Assembly (NCBI GenBank): GCA_002162075.1
Contig: CP021423.1
Location: forward strand, 1,054,001-1,118,000
Direction: 5' to 3'
From: Armatimonadetes bacterium Uphvl-Ar1
GTDB lineage: Bacteria > Armatimonadota > Fimbriimonadia > Fimbriimonadales > Fimbriimonadaceae
DNA length: 64,000 nucleotides
Position numbers and translations under genes: made by a program. Of this stretch, positions 16,786 to 25,130 are shown piece by piece (position 1 is the first letter of the stretch; the number at the start of each line of letters is the position of its first letter). Below the pieces are notes generated by a model, which saw only the letters and a program-made list of their open reading frames with translations, made no database searches and was not told the origin of the DNA.

Positions 16786-18270
16786 ATGAACAACTTAACG
16801 GATCGTCAGAAGATATCTCACCTTTTGCGCAGGTTTGGATTTGGAGCTTCGACATGGGAGATGGAGGAATTTGTTCCGCTGGGGGTTCGGGGGACGATTG
16901 ACCGTCTGCTGGATTTTTCGGGGTCGAAGGATTTGGGTGATCCGCTCCGGTATGCATTCAAGAAGGATGAGGATGCGGAGCCGGGTGGCTATCGGTTCCG
17001 ATTGCACTGGGCGTTGCAGATGGTGACGACCAAAACGCCTTTGCGCGAGAAGTTGGCTTTGTTTTGGCACGACCATTTTGCGGTGAACGAAGACAATGTT
17101 TCGCACGGAATTGCGATGCTGGATTACATGGAGCGGATACGGCGGAATCCGGCTGGGAAGTTTGCGGATATTTTGACTTTGGTTGGAAAAAGCCCAGCGG
17201 TGATGCGCGAGTTGAACGTGGAGTTATTCAGCCGATTGAAGCCGAACGAAAACTATGCCCGGGAGCTGATGGAGCTTTATACTCTTGGCGAAGGGAATGG
17301 CTACACCGAAAAAGATGTCAAGGAAGTCGCTCGGGCTTTGACAGGATGGGGTCACTTGGATGTCTTTTGGGCTTTGGGCAAAACCAACAACGAGCGGCTT
17401 GAGAACATGCGGCGGGCCGAAGTAAATCCGGTTTTGTTTGTCAATGCGCCGGAAGTGAATATTCCGGGAAAGAAGCGGGTTTTGGGTCAAGAAGTTGAGA
17501 ATGGCGATGATGTCATAGCGCTCCTGGCAAAGCATCCTCAAACCGCAAAATTTATCTGCGAAAAGCTATGGGGTTGGTTTGCCGGGAAAAATCCGAGTGA
17601 AAAGGTGATATCTCGGCTGAGTAAACGGTTCATCGCGATGGACGGAGATATTGGGTTGGTTTTGCGTGAGATGGCGGAGATGGATGAGTTTTATGCGACT
17701 TACCGCCAGCTTATCAAGAACCCGTTTGATTATGTTGTTGGTTTGGTGCGGGCCCAAAACGGAGGACCGAGATTCATCAAGGAACTTGAAGCGGAAGCTG
17801 ATTTCACTAAGCCGATGGCTGAAGACGTTTTTTCTGGTTGCGGGGAAGTGATCTACTGGGCAGACCAAGTAGGGATGGGATTGTTTTTTCCCCAGTCGGT
17901 TGCAGGTTGGGATTGGCATGAAGGTTGGACGAGTACAAGTATGTTGATCCGGCGAAAAGACTTCACGGGATGTCGCACTTGGTATCCGGTTGAGCAGGCC
18001 GGCAAGGAGACAGAGTGGCATCCTGATTTACCGGTTCAGTATGTGATTGGTCAGATCAGAAAACGAAATCCAGCAGACTTGGAGGCCCTCGTCAATGCGT
18101 TTTGCACGGTTTATGACTGCTCGCTTTCTCCGGATCAGCAAGCAGTATTGGTCAAGCATTTTGAAAAGAATGGTGGTCTTGGGATGATGAGCAATGATCG
18201 CCATTTCGGGTGGATTTGTACAACCGCTTTGAATCTGTTGGGATCAGCACCTGAATTTCAACTGTGTTAG
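16786..18270 (+). CDS. DUF1800 family protein
   Basis: A 494-residue protein with the DUF1800 hallmarks: HLLRRFGFGAS at the N-terminus, LREKLALFWHDHFAV at about 85-100, and PNENYARELMELYTLGEGN at about 148-166, followed by DVKEVARALTGW. The function of the family is unknown. It usually sits next to a DUF1501 gene and is often exported, but here there is no signal peptide and no DUF1501 partner in the window. CAGGG precedes the ATG. It is divergent from the BNR gene with about 100 bases between starts, so they may share a control region. Confidence 0.85.
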   Translation: MNNLTDRQKISHLLRRFGFGASTWEMEEFVPLGVRGTIDRLLDFSGSKDLGDPLRYAFKKDEDAEPGGYRFRLHWALQMVTTKTPLREKLALFWHDHFAVNEDNVSHGIAMLDYMERIRRNPAGKFADILTLVGKSPAVMRELNVELFSRLKPNENYARELMELYTLGEGNGYTEKDVKEVARALTGWGHLDVFWALGKTNNERLENMRRAEVNPVLFVNAPEVNIPGKKRVLGQEVENGDDVIALLAKHPQTAKFICEKLWGWFAGKNPSEKVISRLSKRFIAMDGDIGLVLREMAEMDEFYATYRQLIKNPFDYVVGLVRAQNGGPRFIKELEAEADFTKPMAEDVFSGCGEVIYWADQVGMGLFFPQSVAGWDWHEGWTSTSMLIRRKDFTGCRTWYPVEQAGKETEWHPDLPVQYVIGQIRKRNPADLEALVNAFCTVYDCSLSPDQQAVLVKHFEKNGGLGMMSNDRHFGWICTTALNLLGSAPEFQLC

Positions 18271-18306
18271 GTCGGTCGCAATGCACCCCCGGCCTAAACG
18301 GTCATT

Positions 18307-18972
18307 ATGGTTGGAGCCATGAGCATTGATTCAACCAGTGAAGTGACAGGAGAAGAGACTCTCAGTCTCTCAGAAGAGATCACTGTGGTTTTTGATCGGC
18401 TCGGCGAGGAAGCTACGATTGGCGATTTGGTGAAGTCGGTTGAGCATAAAGGGTTTGGCTTTCTCTTTGTGATCATGAGTTTGATTCCGGTTTTGCCGGG
18501 CACGAGTGGGATCGCAACACCTTTTGGAATTCTTTGCGCTCTGTTGGCATTTCAAATCATCGCTGGTCGCAACGAGCCGTGGTTTCCAGAGAAGATTCTT
18601 AAGAAGCGGGTTGGCTCGGGGCTCAGGAAGGTCTTGACTTCATTTTCGGTGAAACTTAAGAAAATTGAAAAAATGCTCAAACCCCGGATGAGCTTTTTGT
18701 TTCATAAGAACATTTTTCGATTTGGAATGGCTCCGGTGCTTGCAATTTTGGGATTCTGTATCGCTCTTCCGTTCCCCGGTGTGAATTCGATTGCTGGACT
18801 CGCGGTTTTTTTGATCGGATTGGGAATGTTGGAGGATGATGGGTTGTTTGGGTTTGCAGGTGTGGGAATCGCTGTAGCGAGTTTTGGTCTTGCGATTGTT
18901 GGGCTATATTTTGTTGTTATCTATGGTGCGGATGGCTTGAGTCGGATGCGAGAGATGCTGAGGGGCCGCTAG
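18307..18972 (+). CDS. ExoD family membrane protein
   Basis: A 221-residue protein of the exopolysaccharide-synthesis ExoD family. The cytoplasmic start carries the typical LSEEITVVFDRLGEEATIGD block. It is followed by about four membrane helices, with the signature SLIPVLPGTSGIATPFGI (residues 58-75) and LPFPGVNSIAGLAVFLIGLG later. ATG 18307 is used; ATG 18319 behind GGAG is an alternative. The role in export or alkaline stress is only known for rhizobia, so function here is open. Its TAG overlaps the convergent downstream stop in the sequence CTAG. Confidence 0.8.
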   Translation: MVGAMSIDSTSEVTGEETLSLSEEITVVFDRLGEEATIGDLVKSVEHKGFGFLFVIMSLIPVLPGTSGIATPFGILCALLAFQIIAGRNEPWFPEKILKKRVGSGLRKVLTSFSVKLKKIEKMLKPRMSFLFHKNIFRFGMAPVLAILGFCIALPFPGVNSIAGLAVFLIGLGMLEDDGLFGFAGVGIAVASFGLAIVGLYFVVIYGADGLSRMREMLRGR

Positions 18973-19559
18973 GGGACAACCCAACTTGCTTGCCAAATCT
19001 CATCAAATTGATAGGTGCAGCGAGTGTGTCCGGTAAAGGCGAGTGAATAGACGTCGAAGGTATCGACGTGAGTGTTGACGAGACAAAAGTTGTCTCGGCC
19101 CAATTCACTTTCTTCCTCGGTGGGTTCGCGATCGGTCAGATACTCCGGGAATCCACCGGTTGGGTGCTCGACAAAGCTGCCGGGGGCGGTTGTCGCGAGG
19201 TAGCAGCGACGAGAGAGAAGTTGCGTTTCCGTCCATGCTTGATCGACTTCTAATGTGTCTGTTTCGATGGAGCACGGGCCGGACGCCCTGATTTGGAGCT
19301 TGAGTTGCGGTGACTGAAAAACCCATGCTAGACGCGTTCCATTCTGAATTGATTCAAATTTCTGACTTCGAATGTCCGTATGAAAGCGCAGAATTCTCTC
19401 GTCGCGTTCAGCATAACGGAGGACGACGGTGCGAGCCTCCGGGCCGAGCACGGATGAATTGGCGACGATTCCGACTCGGAACGGATGTTTGCGGTTCCGA
19501 ACTGCGAGCAACAGTTCCTGCCAGGCATTGTTGAAGGTTTCCTTCTGTTCTGGGGACAT
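18969..19559 (-). CDS. Pyridoxamine 5'-phosphate oxidase-like flavin-binding protein
   Basis: A 196-residue split-barrel protein. The block RKHPFRVGIVANSSVLGPEARTVVLR gives the FMN-phosphate contacts of the PNPOx family. FHTDIRSQKFESIQNGTRL matches the central strand-helix, and an LLSRRCYLATTAPGSF segment lies C-terminal. It is more like the Alr4036-type group than true PdxH, whose pyridoxal-site residues I do not see, so the vitamin B6 role is not claimed. Probably a dimeric FMN oxidoreductase. Its divergent neighbour starts 62 bases away. Confidence 0.75.
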   Translation of the reverse strand: MSPEQKETFNNAWQELLLAVRNRKHPFRVGIVANSSVLGPEARTVVLRYAERDERILRFHTDIRSQKFESIQNGTRLAWVFQSPQLKLQIRASGPCSIETDTLEVDQAWTETQLLSRRCYLATTAPGSFVEHPTGGFPEYLTDREPTEEESELGRDNFCLVNTHVDTFDVYSLAFTGHTRCTYQFDEIWQASWVVP

Positions 19560-19621
19560 CGACTTATCTGGATATTCTGGCTGACCTTGGGTCTGAGAAG
19601 GGCAAAAGGTAACTTGATTTC

Positions 19622-19999
19622 ATGAACTTTGTTCGTTGGTCGATGTTGGTTTACGGACTTGCTTTGATTGCTATGGGGGTGCAATCGTTCTTTTTCCCTC
19701 ATGATGGCGGCAAGCCTTCGATGATTAGCCTTGCGGCGGCCGGTGGAATGGGCATGGTGACACTGGTCTTGACTTACTTGTCGACCAAGGTTGCAAACCC
19801 TCGGGGTGTTTACATTGGGATGATTTTTCTGGCTTTTTTTGCGAGCTCACGATTTGTGATGACTGGAATTACTAAGGGATTCGTGTTGTATCCAGGGATC
19901 GTGACGATTGTTTTGAGCTTCGCACTGATTGCAATTCTGGGGATGGGTCACATGTCCGCCATGAAGAAGCGAAAAGAACTACAAGCGGAAGGGGAGTGA
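19622..19999 (+). CDS. Small four-helix membrane protein, TMEM14-like
   Basis: 125 residues with four membrane helices at about 6-24, 34-50, 64-80 and 88-106 and a basic C-terminal tail (MKKRKELQAEGE). The block GGKPSMISLAAAGGMGMVTL and the paired glycines fit the TMEM14/UPF0136 family. Function in bacteria is unknown. The last 21 bases overlap the convergent ygfZ gene. Confidence 0.55.
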   Translation: MNFVRWSMLVYGLALIAMGVQSFFFPHDGGKPSMISLAAAGGMGMVTLVLTYLSTKVANPRGVYIGMIFLAFFASSRFVMTGITKGFVLYPGIVTIVLSFALIAILGMGHMSAMKKRKELQAEGE

Positions 20000-20800
20000 G
20001 TGAACGGTCGCGGCTCCGGAGTCCCATTTCAATTGGGAACCTGAACCGGTGAATTCATTTCTTAGGGTCGCAGTAGCCAAGAAACCGTGCTGAATGGAAT
20101 GAGCAATGCGATGAATTGTTCCGACCTTCTGCCCGCTTACAACTATATCCCCCGCAATTAAATCGCTATCTGAGAGGAGTCCGACAAGGGTTTTGTTGGT
20201 GTGACCTCGAGAGTGGAGCCTTTGGAGGACTTCTTGTCCGGTGTAGCACCCTTTCTCGTAGTTGATGAAATTGAGGTCAAAGTTTGGGCCAAGCTCGGGA
20301 GGAAGGGTTTTCGGGCCGATTTCGAATCCAAATCGGGGAATTCCAGCAAGAATTTCAAGTTCAAGAAGTTCTGATTCGCTCAATCCGTTGGGAGCAGTTT
20401 CTAAGATATCAAAGCCGCCAAATCCGGTTCTGTCGTGAGCCAGTTCACCTTTCGCTCCAAGCCCTTGTTCTGTCGAAACGGCTCCGGGTAGGAGTTCAGC
20501 AGAAACATCTTCCATGATCACGAAGTCTTCCACTCGGCCGAGCAGCACCTCAGGATGCGGCGTGATTGCAATGATGCCGTCCTTTTGATCATGAAGGCGC
20601 ACCGTGGTCATCAATTGACCGGTTGGGGAGCATATGCAAGCCGAAAGCGGAGATTCTATATTGAGCTTGTTGATGTCGTTAGTTATCTGACCTTGAAGCC
20701 ATGACCGAGCGTCAGCGCCAGTAAACAGGACAGCTCGCTCGGAAGTTGTGAATGTAACGGTTCCGGAAGTAAGCCACTTGATCAGATCATCGATTGTCAT
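19979..20800 (-). CDS. ygfZ: YgfZ/GcvT-domain folate-binding protein (Fe-S repair, tRNA modification)
   Basis: 273 residues with the family signature K-G-C-Y-x-G-Q-E in YEKGCYTGQEVLQRLHSRG at about residue 190. YgfZ binds tetrahydrofolate, and the conserved Cys is essential for its role in maintaining Fe-S enzymes such as MiaB. The N-terminal half has LFTGADARSWLQGQITNDI, the usual YgfZ start block. The position is standalone: divergent from DUF2993 and overlapping a small membrane gene at its end. Function by homology. Confidence 0.85.
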   Translation of the reverse strand: MTIDDLIKWLTSGTVTFTTSERAVLFTGADARSWLQGQITNDINKLNIESPLSACICSPTGQLMTTVRLHDQKDGIIAITPHPEVLLGRVEDFVIMEDVSAELLPGAVSTEQGLGAKGELAHDRTGFGGFDILETAPNGLSESELLELEILAGIPRFGFEIGPKTLPPELGPNFDLNFINYEKGCYTGQEVLQRLHSRGHTNKTLVGLLSDSDLIAGDIVVSGQKVGTIHRIAHSIQHGFLATATLRNEFTGSGSQLKWDSGAATVHSLPFRL

Positions 20801-20864
20801 TTTTGGTTAGTCTGTTTGGTAGTTACGAGGAACGATTTGCATCCGTTCAGGTTAAGCTATTGAG

Positions 20865-21689
20865 ATGGGATTATTGAGCATCTTGCTGGTGGGGAGCGGA
20901 TTGTTTTTTGCTGATCAGGAGAAGGGCCGATTCGAACGCAAGGCCGCAAGCGACATTTTGGCGCAAATGGTTGAGGGGAAGGGGAAAGTCGAAGTGCGAG
21001 TTGAACCAACGCTCTTAGGTGGCTTGACCGGAGAACTCCATTCCGCAACGATTCGCGGCTCCGAGTTCCAACTCGATGAAATGCCCCTATTCTTGGAGCC
21101 TGAGCGCAGTAAGAGCGGAAAAATTGGCGAATTGCGACTAGAGCTTAAAGAGTTTCAACTTCGGAAGCTCCGGGTTTCTGAGTTGAAGGCAACCATCCCA
21201 GGCTGTCGGTACGACTATGGGTTGGCAAAGTCGAAGAGCCAAATTCGGGTGAGCCAAACGGGAGAGGGGGATGGGTATGTTAAGTTACTTGAGCAAGATT
21301 TGGCGGACTATTTGGTGGCAAAGTACCACGAGATCAAGTCGTGCAAGGTTAAGCTCCATGGTGATACGGTTTGGGTGGAAGGTTATGGGGAATTTTTGAT
21401 TGTGAACTCAAAATTTGCCGTTATTGGTCAAGTCAAAATTGTTGATGGGACGAAGTTGATGCTCGATAACCCAAGCATCTACTTTGATTGGGTGAAAGCT
21501 GATCCGCTCGCTACTCAAGGGCTGCTTAAGATTCTCAATCCCATCGTGGATTTGGAGCGCGATCTCGGTTTGGCGAATGCGGTGACGGTTGAGAAAGTAA
21601 AGATGAAAGATGGAGTCTTGACCGCATCGGGGAAGACAAGAATTCCAACCCGACCATCTGACGATTCAGTCTCTGAAGTCCGAAAATGA
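20865..21689 (+). CDS. DUF2993 (LmeA-like) exported protein
   Basis: A 274-residue protein with a short hydrophobic N-terminus (MGLLSILLVGSGLFFADQ) that acts as a signal or anchor. The DUF2993 body includes VEVRVEPTLLGGLTGELHSA and a repeated strand pattern with KVKLHGDTVWVEGYGEFLIV, as in the beta-cup LmeA family of lipid-binding envelope proteins. Actinobacterial members act in lipomannan metabolism; in this lineage the ligand is unknown. The following gene starts four bases after the stop and is likely coupled. Confidence 0.65.
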   Translation: MGLLSILLVGSGLFFADQEKGRFERKAASDILAQMVEGKGKVEVRVEPTLLGGLTGELHSATIRGSEFQLDEMPLFLEPERSKSGKIGELRLELKEFQLRKLRVSELKATIPGCRYDYGLAKSKSQIRVSQTGEGDGYVKLLEQDLADYLVAKYHEIKSCKVKLHGDTVWVEGYGEFLIVNSKFAVIGQVKIVDGTKLMLDNPSIYFDWVKADPLATQGLLKILNPIVDLERDLGLANAVTVEKVKMKDGVLTASGKTRIPTRPSDDSVSEVRK

Positions 21690-21693
21690 GAAT

Positions 21694-22461
21694 GTGATTG
21701 CGGCGGTTACAGCAGGGATCGCGCTCGGCTGGGGCGTGGGTGGCCCTAATATGGTTGAATTTGCACGGGGGCAAAAGATTGCCGCTAAATGGGATCGCGA
21801 TCATTGGCGTCGGCAACTGGAGCTTCCACCAGAAACCAGTCAACTCACTGATATTTCCGAAGTATTTCAGGAGGATCGGGTTGTTCTAGGAACTTGGAGC
21901 GAAGGATGGAGAAAGCTTGATGTCGAGTGGGCGATTCTTCTTTCGCCTCAGCTTATTTCGCGATGGTTGGGATTCCTCAGTGTTCGTGAGGCTTGGCCGG
22001 ATGGAGAATTGGCTAGACGTTGGGAGTGGGTGAGGCAAGAAATCGGAGATCGTCCAGTTTTTATTGTAATTCTGTCCGCTTTCCCGAAGAAGGAGCTTTT
22101 GGGTTTAGGGGATACAACCGCACCAAGCACGGATGAACTGGAGAACATTAGAATCGTTTTTGAGACCCATGGTCGTGTTTCGGAGGCTATGAGCTATGAG
22201 TTGTTGACAACTCGAGCCGAGTCGAGAAGTCGGATTGACTCGGTGCCTTGGTGGCAGTTGACAAGATTGGATGACGCTTTAACATTTGAGTTCGAAAATC
22301 GATTTGAGGAACCTCTGATTCCACGTGGGGACTTCCATCGCTCGTGGCGTTGGGTCGTGCCGATGGATGAACTTGAGTGTTCTAGGACGACACTTAAGAT
22401 TGTGAGTCGCCGGAAGATTCGGTCGGCAGAGTTTTCGCTGGTTTCCAATTCCGGTATTTGA
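21694..22461 (+). CDS. Exported protein of unknown function
   Basis: 255 residues from GTG 21694. The first 17 residues (MIAAVTAGIALGWGVGG) are hydrophobic and look like a weak signal or anchor. The rest is rich in Trp, Arg and Glu with no motif I recognise. A segment GDRPVFIVILSAFPKKELLG resembles a strand-turn-helix of a periplasmic domain. It follows DUF2993 by four bases. Its last 68 bases overlap the convergent GT2 gene, so one of the two 3' ends may be shorter than drawn. Confidence 0.6.
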   Translation: MIAAVTAGIALGWGVGGPNMVEFARGQKIAAKWDRDHWRRQLELPPETSQLTDISEVFQEDRVVLGTWSEGWRKLDVEWAILLSPQLISRWLGFLSVREAWPDGELARRWEWVRQEIGDRPVFIVILSAFPKKELLGLGDTTAPSTDELENIRIVFETHGRVSEAMSYELLTTRAESRSRIDSVPWWQLTRLDDALTFEFENRFEEPLIPRGDFHRSWRWVVPMDELECSRTTLKIVSRRKIRSAEFSLVSNSGI

Positions 22462-23137
22462 AGAGTGTGAGGAATGCCTCGGGTGCGTCGGTCCACCGAA
22501 TCTTCTTGCCAGCGGCTTTGGAGCGAGGCTCATAACTAATCGGGAGTTCTTTGATTTTTTCACCCATATTGATCGCCTTGGCTGTTACTTCGGGGCAAAA
22601 CTCAAAGCGCTGGCATTCCAGGTTCATTTGGTTGATCAAATGGCGGTCGAATGCTTTGTAACAGGTCGCTTCATCGGTGAGTTTTTGTCTGAAAAGCACT
22701 TGAACGGCAAGCCGGAGCAGAACATTCACGACTTTGTTTGGGAGAGCCATGCTGGGGTGCAATCCATGAAGGAACCGGGTTCCGTAAACGACTTTTGATT
22801 CGTTCTGAGTGATTGGGGCGATCAACGCCGGAATCTCTTCTGGGCGGTATTCCAGATCAGCGTCTTGAATGATCACGGCATGACCGGTGCAGGCGGGCAA
22901 GGCTTTACGGATCGCGTTCCCCTTACCGCCGGGAGAAGGGTTGGTCAGAACTTTTATTTGGTTGCCAAACTCCGCGAGAATTGTTCCCGTTTTGTCGGTG
23001 CTGCCATCGTTTACAACAACAATCTCAGAAATTATGGGGAGAGCGAGGAGACGTTCGATGACCTCGTGTATCGTGTCCTCTTCGTTGTATGCGGGGACGA
23101 TAACGGAAACAGTTGGTGTTTTCGCGTCCTCAGGCAT
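22394..23137 (-). CDS. GT2 family glycosyltransferase, dolichyl-phosphate-mannose-synthase-like
   Basis: 247 residues with the GT2 DPMS pattern: VSVIVPAYNEEDTIHEVIER, VVVNDGSTDKTG, PGGKGNAIRKALPACTG and the DXD-like QDADLEYRPEE at about 91-101. The C-terminal GEKIKELPISYEPRSKAAGKK is also typical of polyprenyl-phosphate glycosyltransferases that lack C-terminal membrane helices. It likely makes a polyprenyl-phosphate sugar for glycan or protein glycosylation. Divergent from dihydroorotase with about 53 bases between starts. Substrate inferred. Confidence 0.85.
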   Translation of the reverse strand: MPEDAKTPTVSVIVPAYNEEDTIHEVIERLLALPIISEIVVVNDGSTDKTGTILAEFGNQIKVLTNPSPGGKGNAIRKALPACTGHAVIIQDADLEYRPEEIPALIAPITQNESKVVYGTRFLHGLHPSMALPNKVVNVLLRLAVQVLFRQKLTDEATCYKAFDRHLINQMNLECQRFEFCPEVTAKAINMGEKIKELPISYEPRSKAAGKKIRWTDAPEAFLTLFKYRNWKPAKTLPTESSGDSQS

Positions 23138-23190
23138 TTAAGGGAAGGATACCTGGGACAGAAAGGTTGTTGATTGACTATTATAAGGGG

Positions 23191-24522
23191 ATGCAGCAGT
23201 TTGATTTGGTCATTCGGGGAGGGCAAATCGTGAGTTCATCCGGGATTAGCCAGGCAGATATTGGGATTCGAGATGGTCGGATTGTTGCCATGGGATCGCT
23301 CGAATCATCATCTGGAAAGACTTCGGTGGACGTTTCGGGGAGTCATATTTTTCCGGGAGCGATTGATACTCAGGTTCATTTCCGAGAGCCAGGACTTGAG
23401 CATAAGGAGGATATTTCAACCGGAACCCATGCGGCGATTTGCGGAGGTGTAACGACAATTTTTGAAATGCCAAATACTCAGCCGACGACGACCTCCCAAG
23501 AAGCTTTGGCGGACAAGTTGGCCCGGTCAACTGCGCGGGCATATTGTGATTTTGCATACTTTATGGGTGCGGCTTCTACCAACTTGGAACATCTCGCGGA
23601 GTTTGAAATGCTTCCGGGCTCGCCGGGAATTAAGATGTTTGCTGGGAGTTCGACTGGTGATTTGCTGGTGGAAGGGGAGGGCGACCAGCGGAAAGTTATG
23701 CAGAACGGAACGAGGCCGATGTCGATCCACAGCGAAGACGAAGCGCGATTGCGTCATCTTAAGGAGTCTCTGGGGGAGAATCCTCATGTCCGGCAGCATC
23801 CAGAAGTTAGAGATGCGGAAGCCGCCCGGCTGTGCACAGATAGGATGATTCGACTTTGTGAAGAAACAGGACGACCGATTCATATTCTTCATATTTCGAC
23901 CAAGGAGGAATTGCCCTTACTCGCCGACGCGAAGAAACGAGGATTGCCTGTTACTTGCGAGGCAACACCCCACCACCTCACATTGAATAGCGATCAGTAC
24001 GAAACGCTGGGAACTTTGATCCAAATGAACCCCCCGGTACGGAGTGAAGACCACCGACTAGCTTTGTGGAATGCAGTAAAGGAAGGACTGTTTGACGTTT
24101 TTGGCAGCGATCACGCACCGCATACATTGGAGGAAAAGGCTAAGCCTTATCCGAATAGTCCTAGCGGGATGCCCGGAGTCCAAACATTGTTCCCCGTGAT
24201 GCTCGATTGGGCTCTGAAAGGTGAGCTTCCTTTGACTCAGCTCGTCAAAATGCTGATGGAACGGCCCGCCGAGCTTTTTGGGATTGCGGGGAAGGGTCAT
24301 ATTCAAGCTGGCTACGATGCTGATCTTGCCATCGTTGATTTGGAGCGGACATGGACGGTGACCAACGAGGCGATGAAAAGCAAGTGTGGTTGGACGCCTT
24401 ATGCAGGGAGAGAACTCAAGGGCGCTATTGAGCACGTGTTTCTGCGCGGGGAGCAGGTGGTTCAAGGTGGGATAAGCCTAGAAAAACCAATCGGCCAGCC
24501 CGTCAAGTTCACATGGAAATGA
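23191..24522 (+). CDS. pyrC: Dihydroorotase
   Basis: 443 residues from ATG 23191, directly behind AAGGGG. It cyclises N-carbamoyl-aspartate in pyrimidine synthesis. The amidohydrolase signatures are all present: DTQVHFREPGLEHKED at about 62-77, IKMFAGSSTGDLLVEGEG, the HSEDE metal site, ILHISTKEELPL, and GSDHAPHTLEEKAK with the catalytic Asp. The first His of the usual H-x-H motif is Gln here, as seen in a subgroup of bacterial dihydroorotases. Allantoinase or hydantoinase is less likely. The rest of the pyrimidine pathway is not in the window. Confidence 0.85.
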   Translation: MQQFDLVIRGGQIVSSSGISQADIGIRDGRIVAMGSLESSSGKTSVDVSGSHIFPGAIDTQVHFREPGLEHKEDISTGTHAAICGGVTTIFEMPNTQPTTTSQEALADKLARSTARAYCDFAYFMGAASTNLEHLAEFEMLPGSPGIKMFAGSSTGDLLVEGEGDQRKVMQNGTRPMSIHSEDEARLRHLKESLGENPHVRQHPEVRDAEAARLCTDRMIRLCEETGRPIHILHISTKEELPLLADAKKRGLPVTCEATPHHLTLNSDQYETLGTLIQMNPPVRSEDHRLALWNAVKEGLFDVFGSDHAPHTLEEKAKPYPNSPSGMPGVQTLFPVMLDWALKGELPLTQLVKMLMERPAELFGIAGKGHIQAGYDADLAIVDLERTWTVTNEAMKSKCGWTPYAGRELKGAIEHVFLRGEQVVQGGISLEKPIGQPVKFTWK

Positions 24523-24567
24523 CGCGCATTACGGGACAGCCGTCGTAGGAACGTCATAGAGATAGCC

Positions 24568-25098
24568 GTGAAATATTCAAGCGAGTACCAGGAAGAATAC
24601 ATTCTCACCAGCGGAGAAATCATAGAGTTAAGATTGGTACGTCCAGAAGACAAGCCAGCCTTTGTGAGTGGTTTGGAATTGTGTAGCCCTCTGACGATTT
24701 ACAACCGGTTCATGGGGGCGAAGCCAAGGTTCTCAGAATCCGATTTGAAATACTTGACGGAGGCTGACCCAGCGGATCACGTCGCAATTGTGGGGTTTCG
24801 CGAGAGTGATTTGGTTGCGGTGGGTCGAGCGATTCGTTACGCCCGGCGACCCGATGCGGCGGATTTTGGGTTAATTGTTGCGGACTGTTGTCAGCGCCAA
24901 GGACTCGGAGCATTCTTATTGAAACGGCTGGCCGAAGCTCTTGCGGAGCGAGATATTCGGTATATGTGCGGTGAGATGTTCTCGACGAATTCGGCGATGT
25001 TTCGGGTGGTTGATGACTTGCCGTTTATTACAGATTGGGTTCTGGATGGTTCGGTTGCATCTTTTGAAATAGATTTGAGTACACCAAAATTGGGGTGA
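24568..25098 (+). CDS. GNAT family N-acetyltransferase
   Basis: 176 residues from a GTG start. The acetyl-CoA binding signature V/I-x-x-x-x-Q-x-x-G-x-G/A appears as VADCCQRQGLGAFLLKRLAE at about 109-128. The early block LRLVRPEDKPAFVSGLELCS with PLTIYNRFM resembles the GNAT part of protein-lysine acetyltransferases of the Pat family, without the acyl-CoA-synthetase part. The substrate is unknown. It precedes the S9 peptidase by 32 bases. Confidence 0.75.
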   Translation: MKYSSEYQEEYILTSGEIIELRLVRPEDKPAFVSGLELCSPLTIYNRFMGAKPRFSESDLKYLTEADPADHVAIVGFRESDLVAVGRAIRYARRPDAADFGLIVADCCQRQGLGAFLLKRLAEALAERDIRYMCGEMFSTNSAMFRVVDDLPFITDWVLDGSVASFEIDLSTPKLG

Positions 25099-25130
25099 TA
25101 TTTGGATGTCAGGTTGCGTATGATGGGGAC

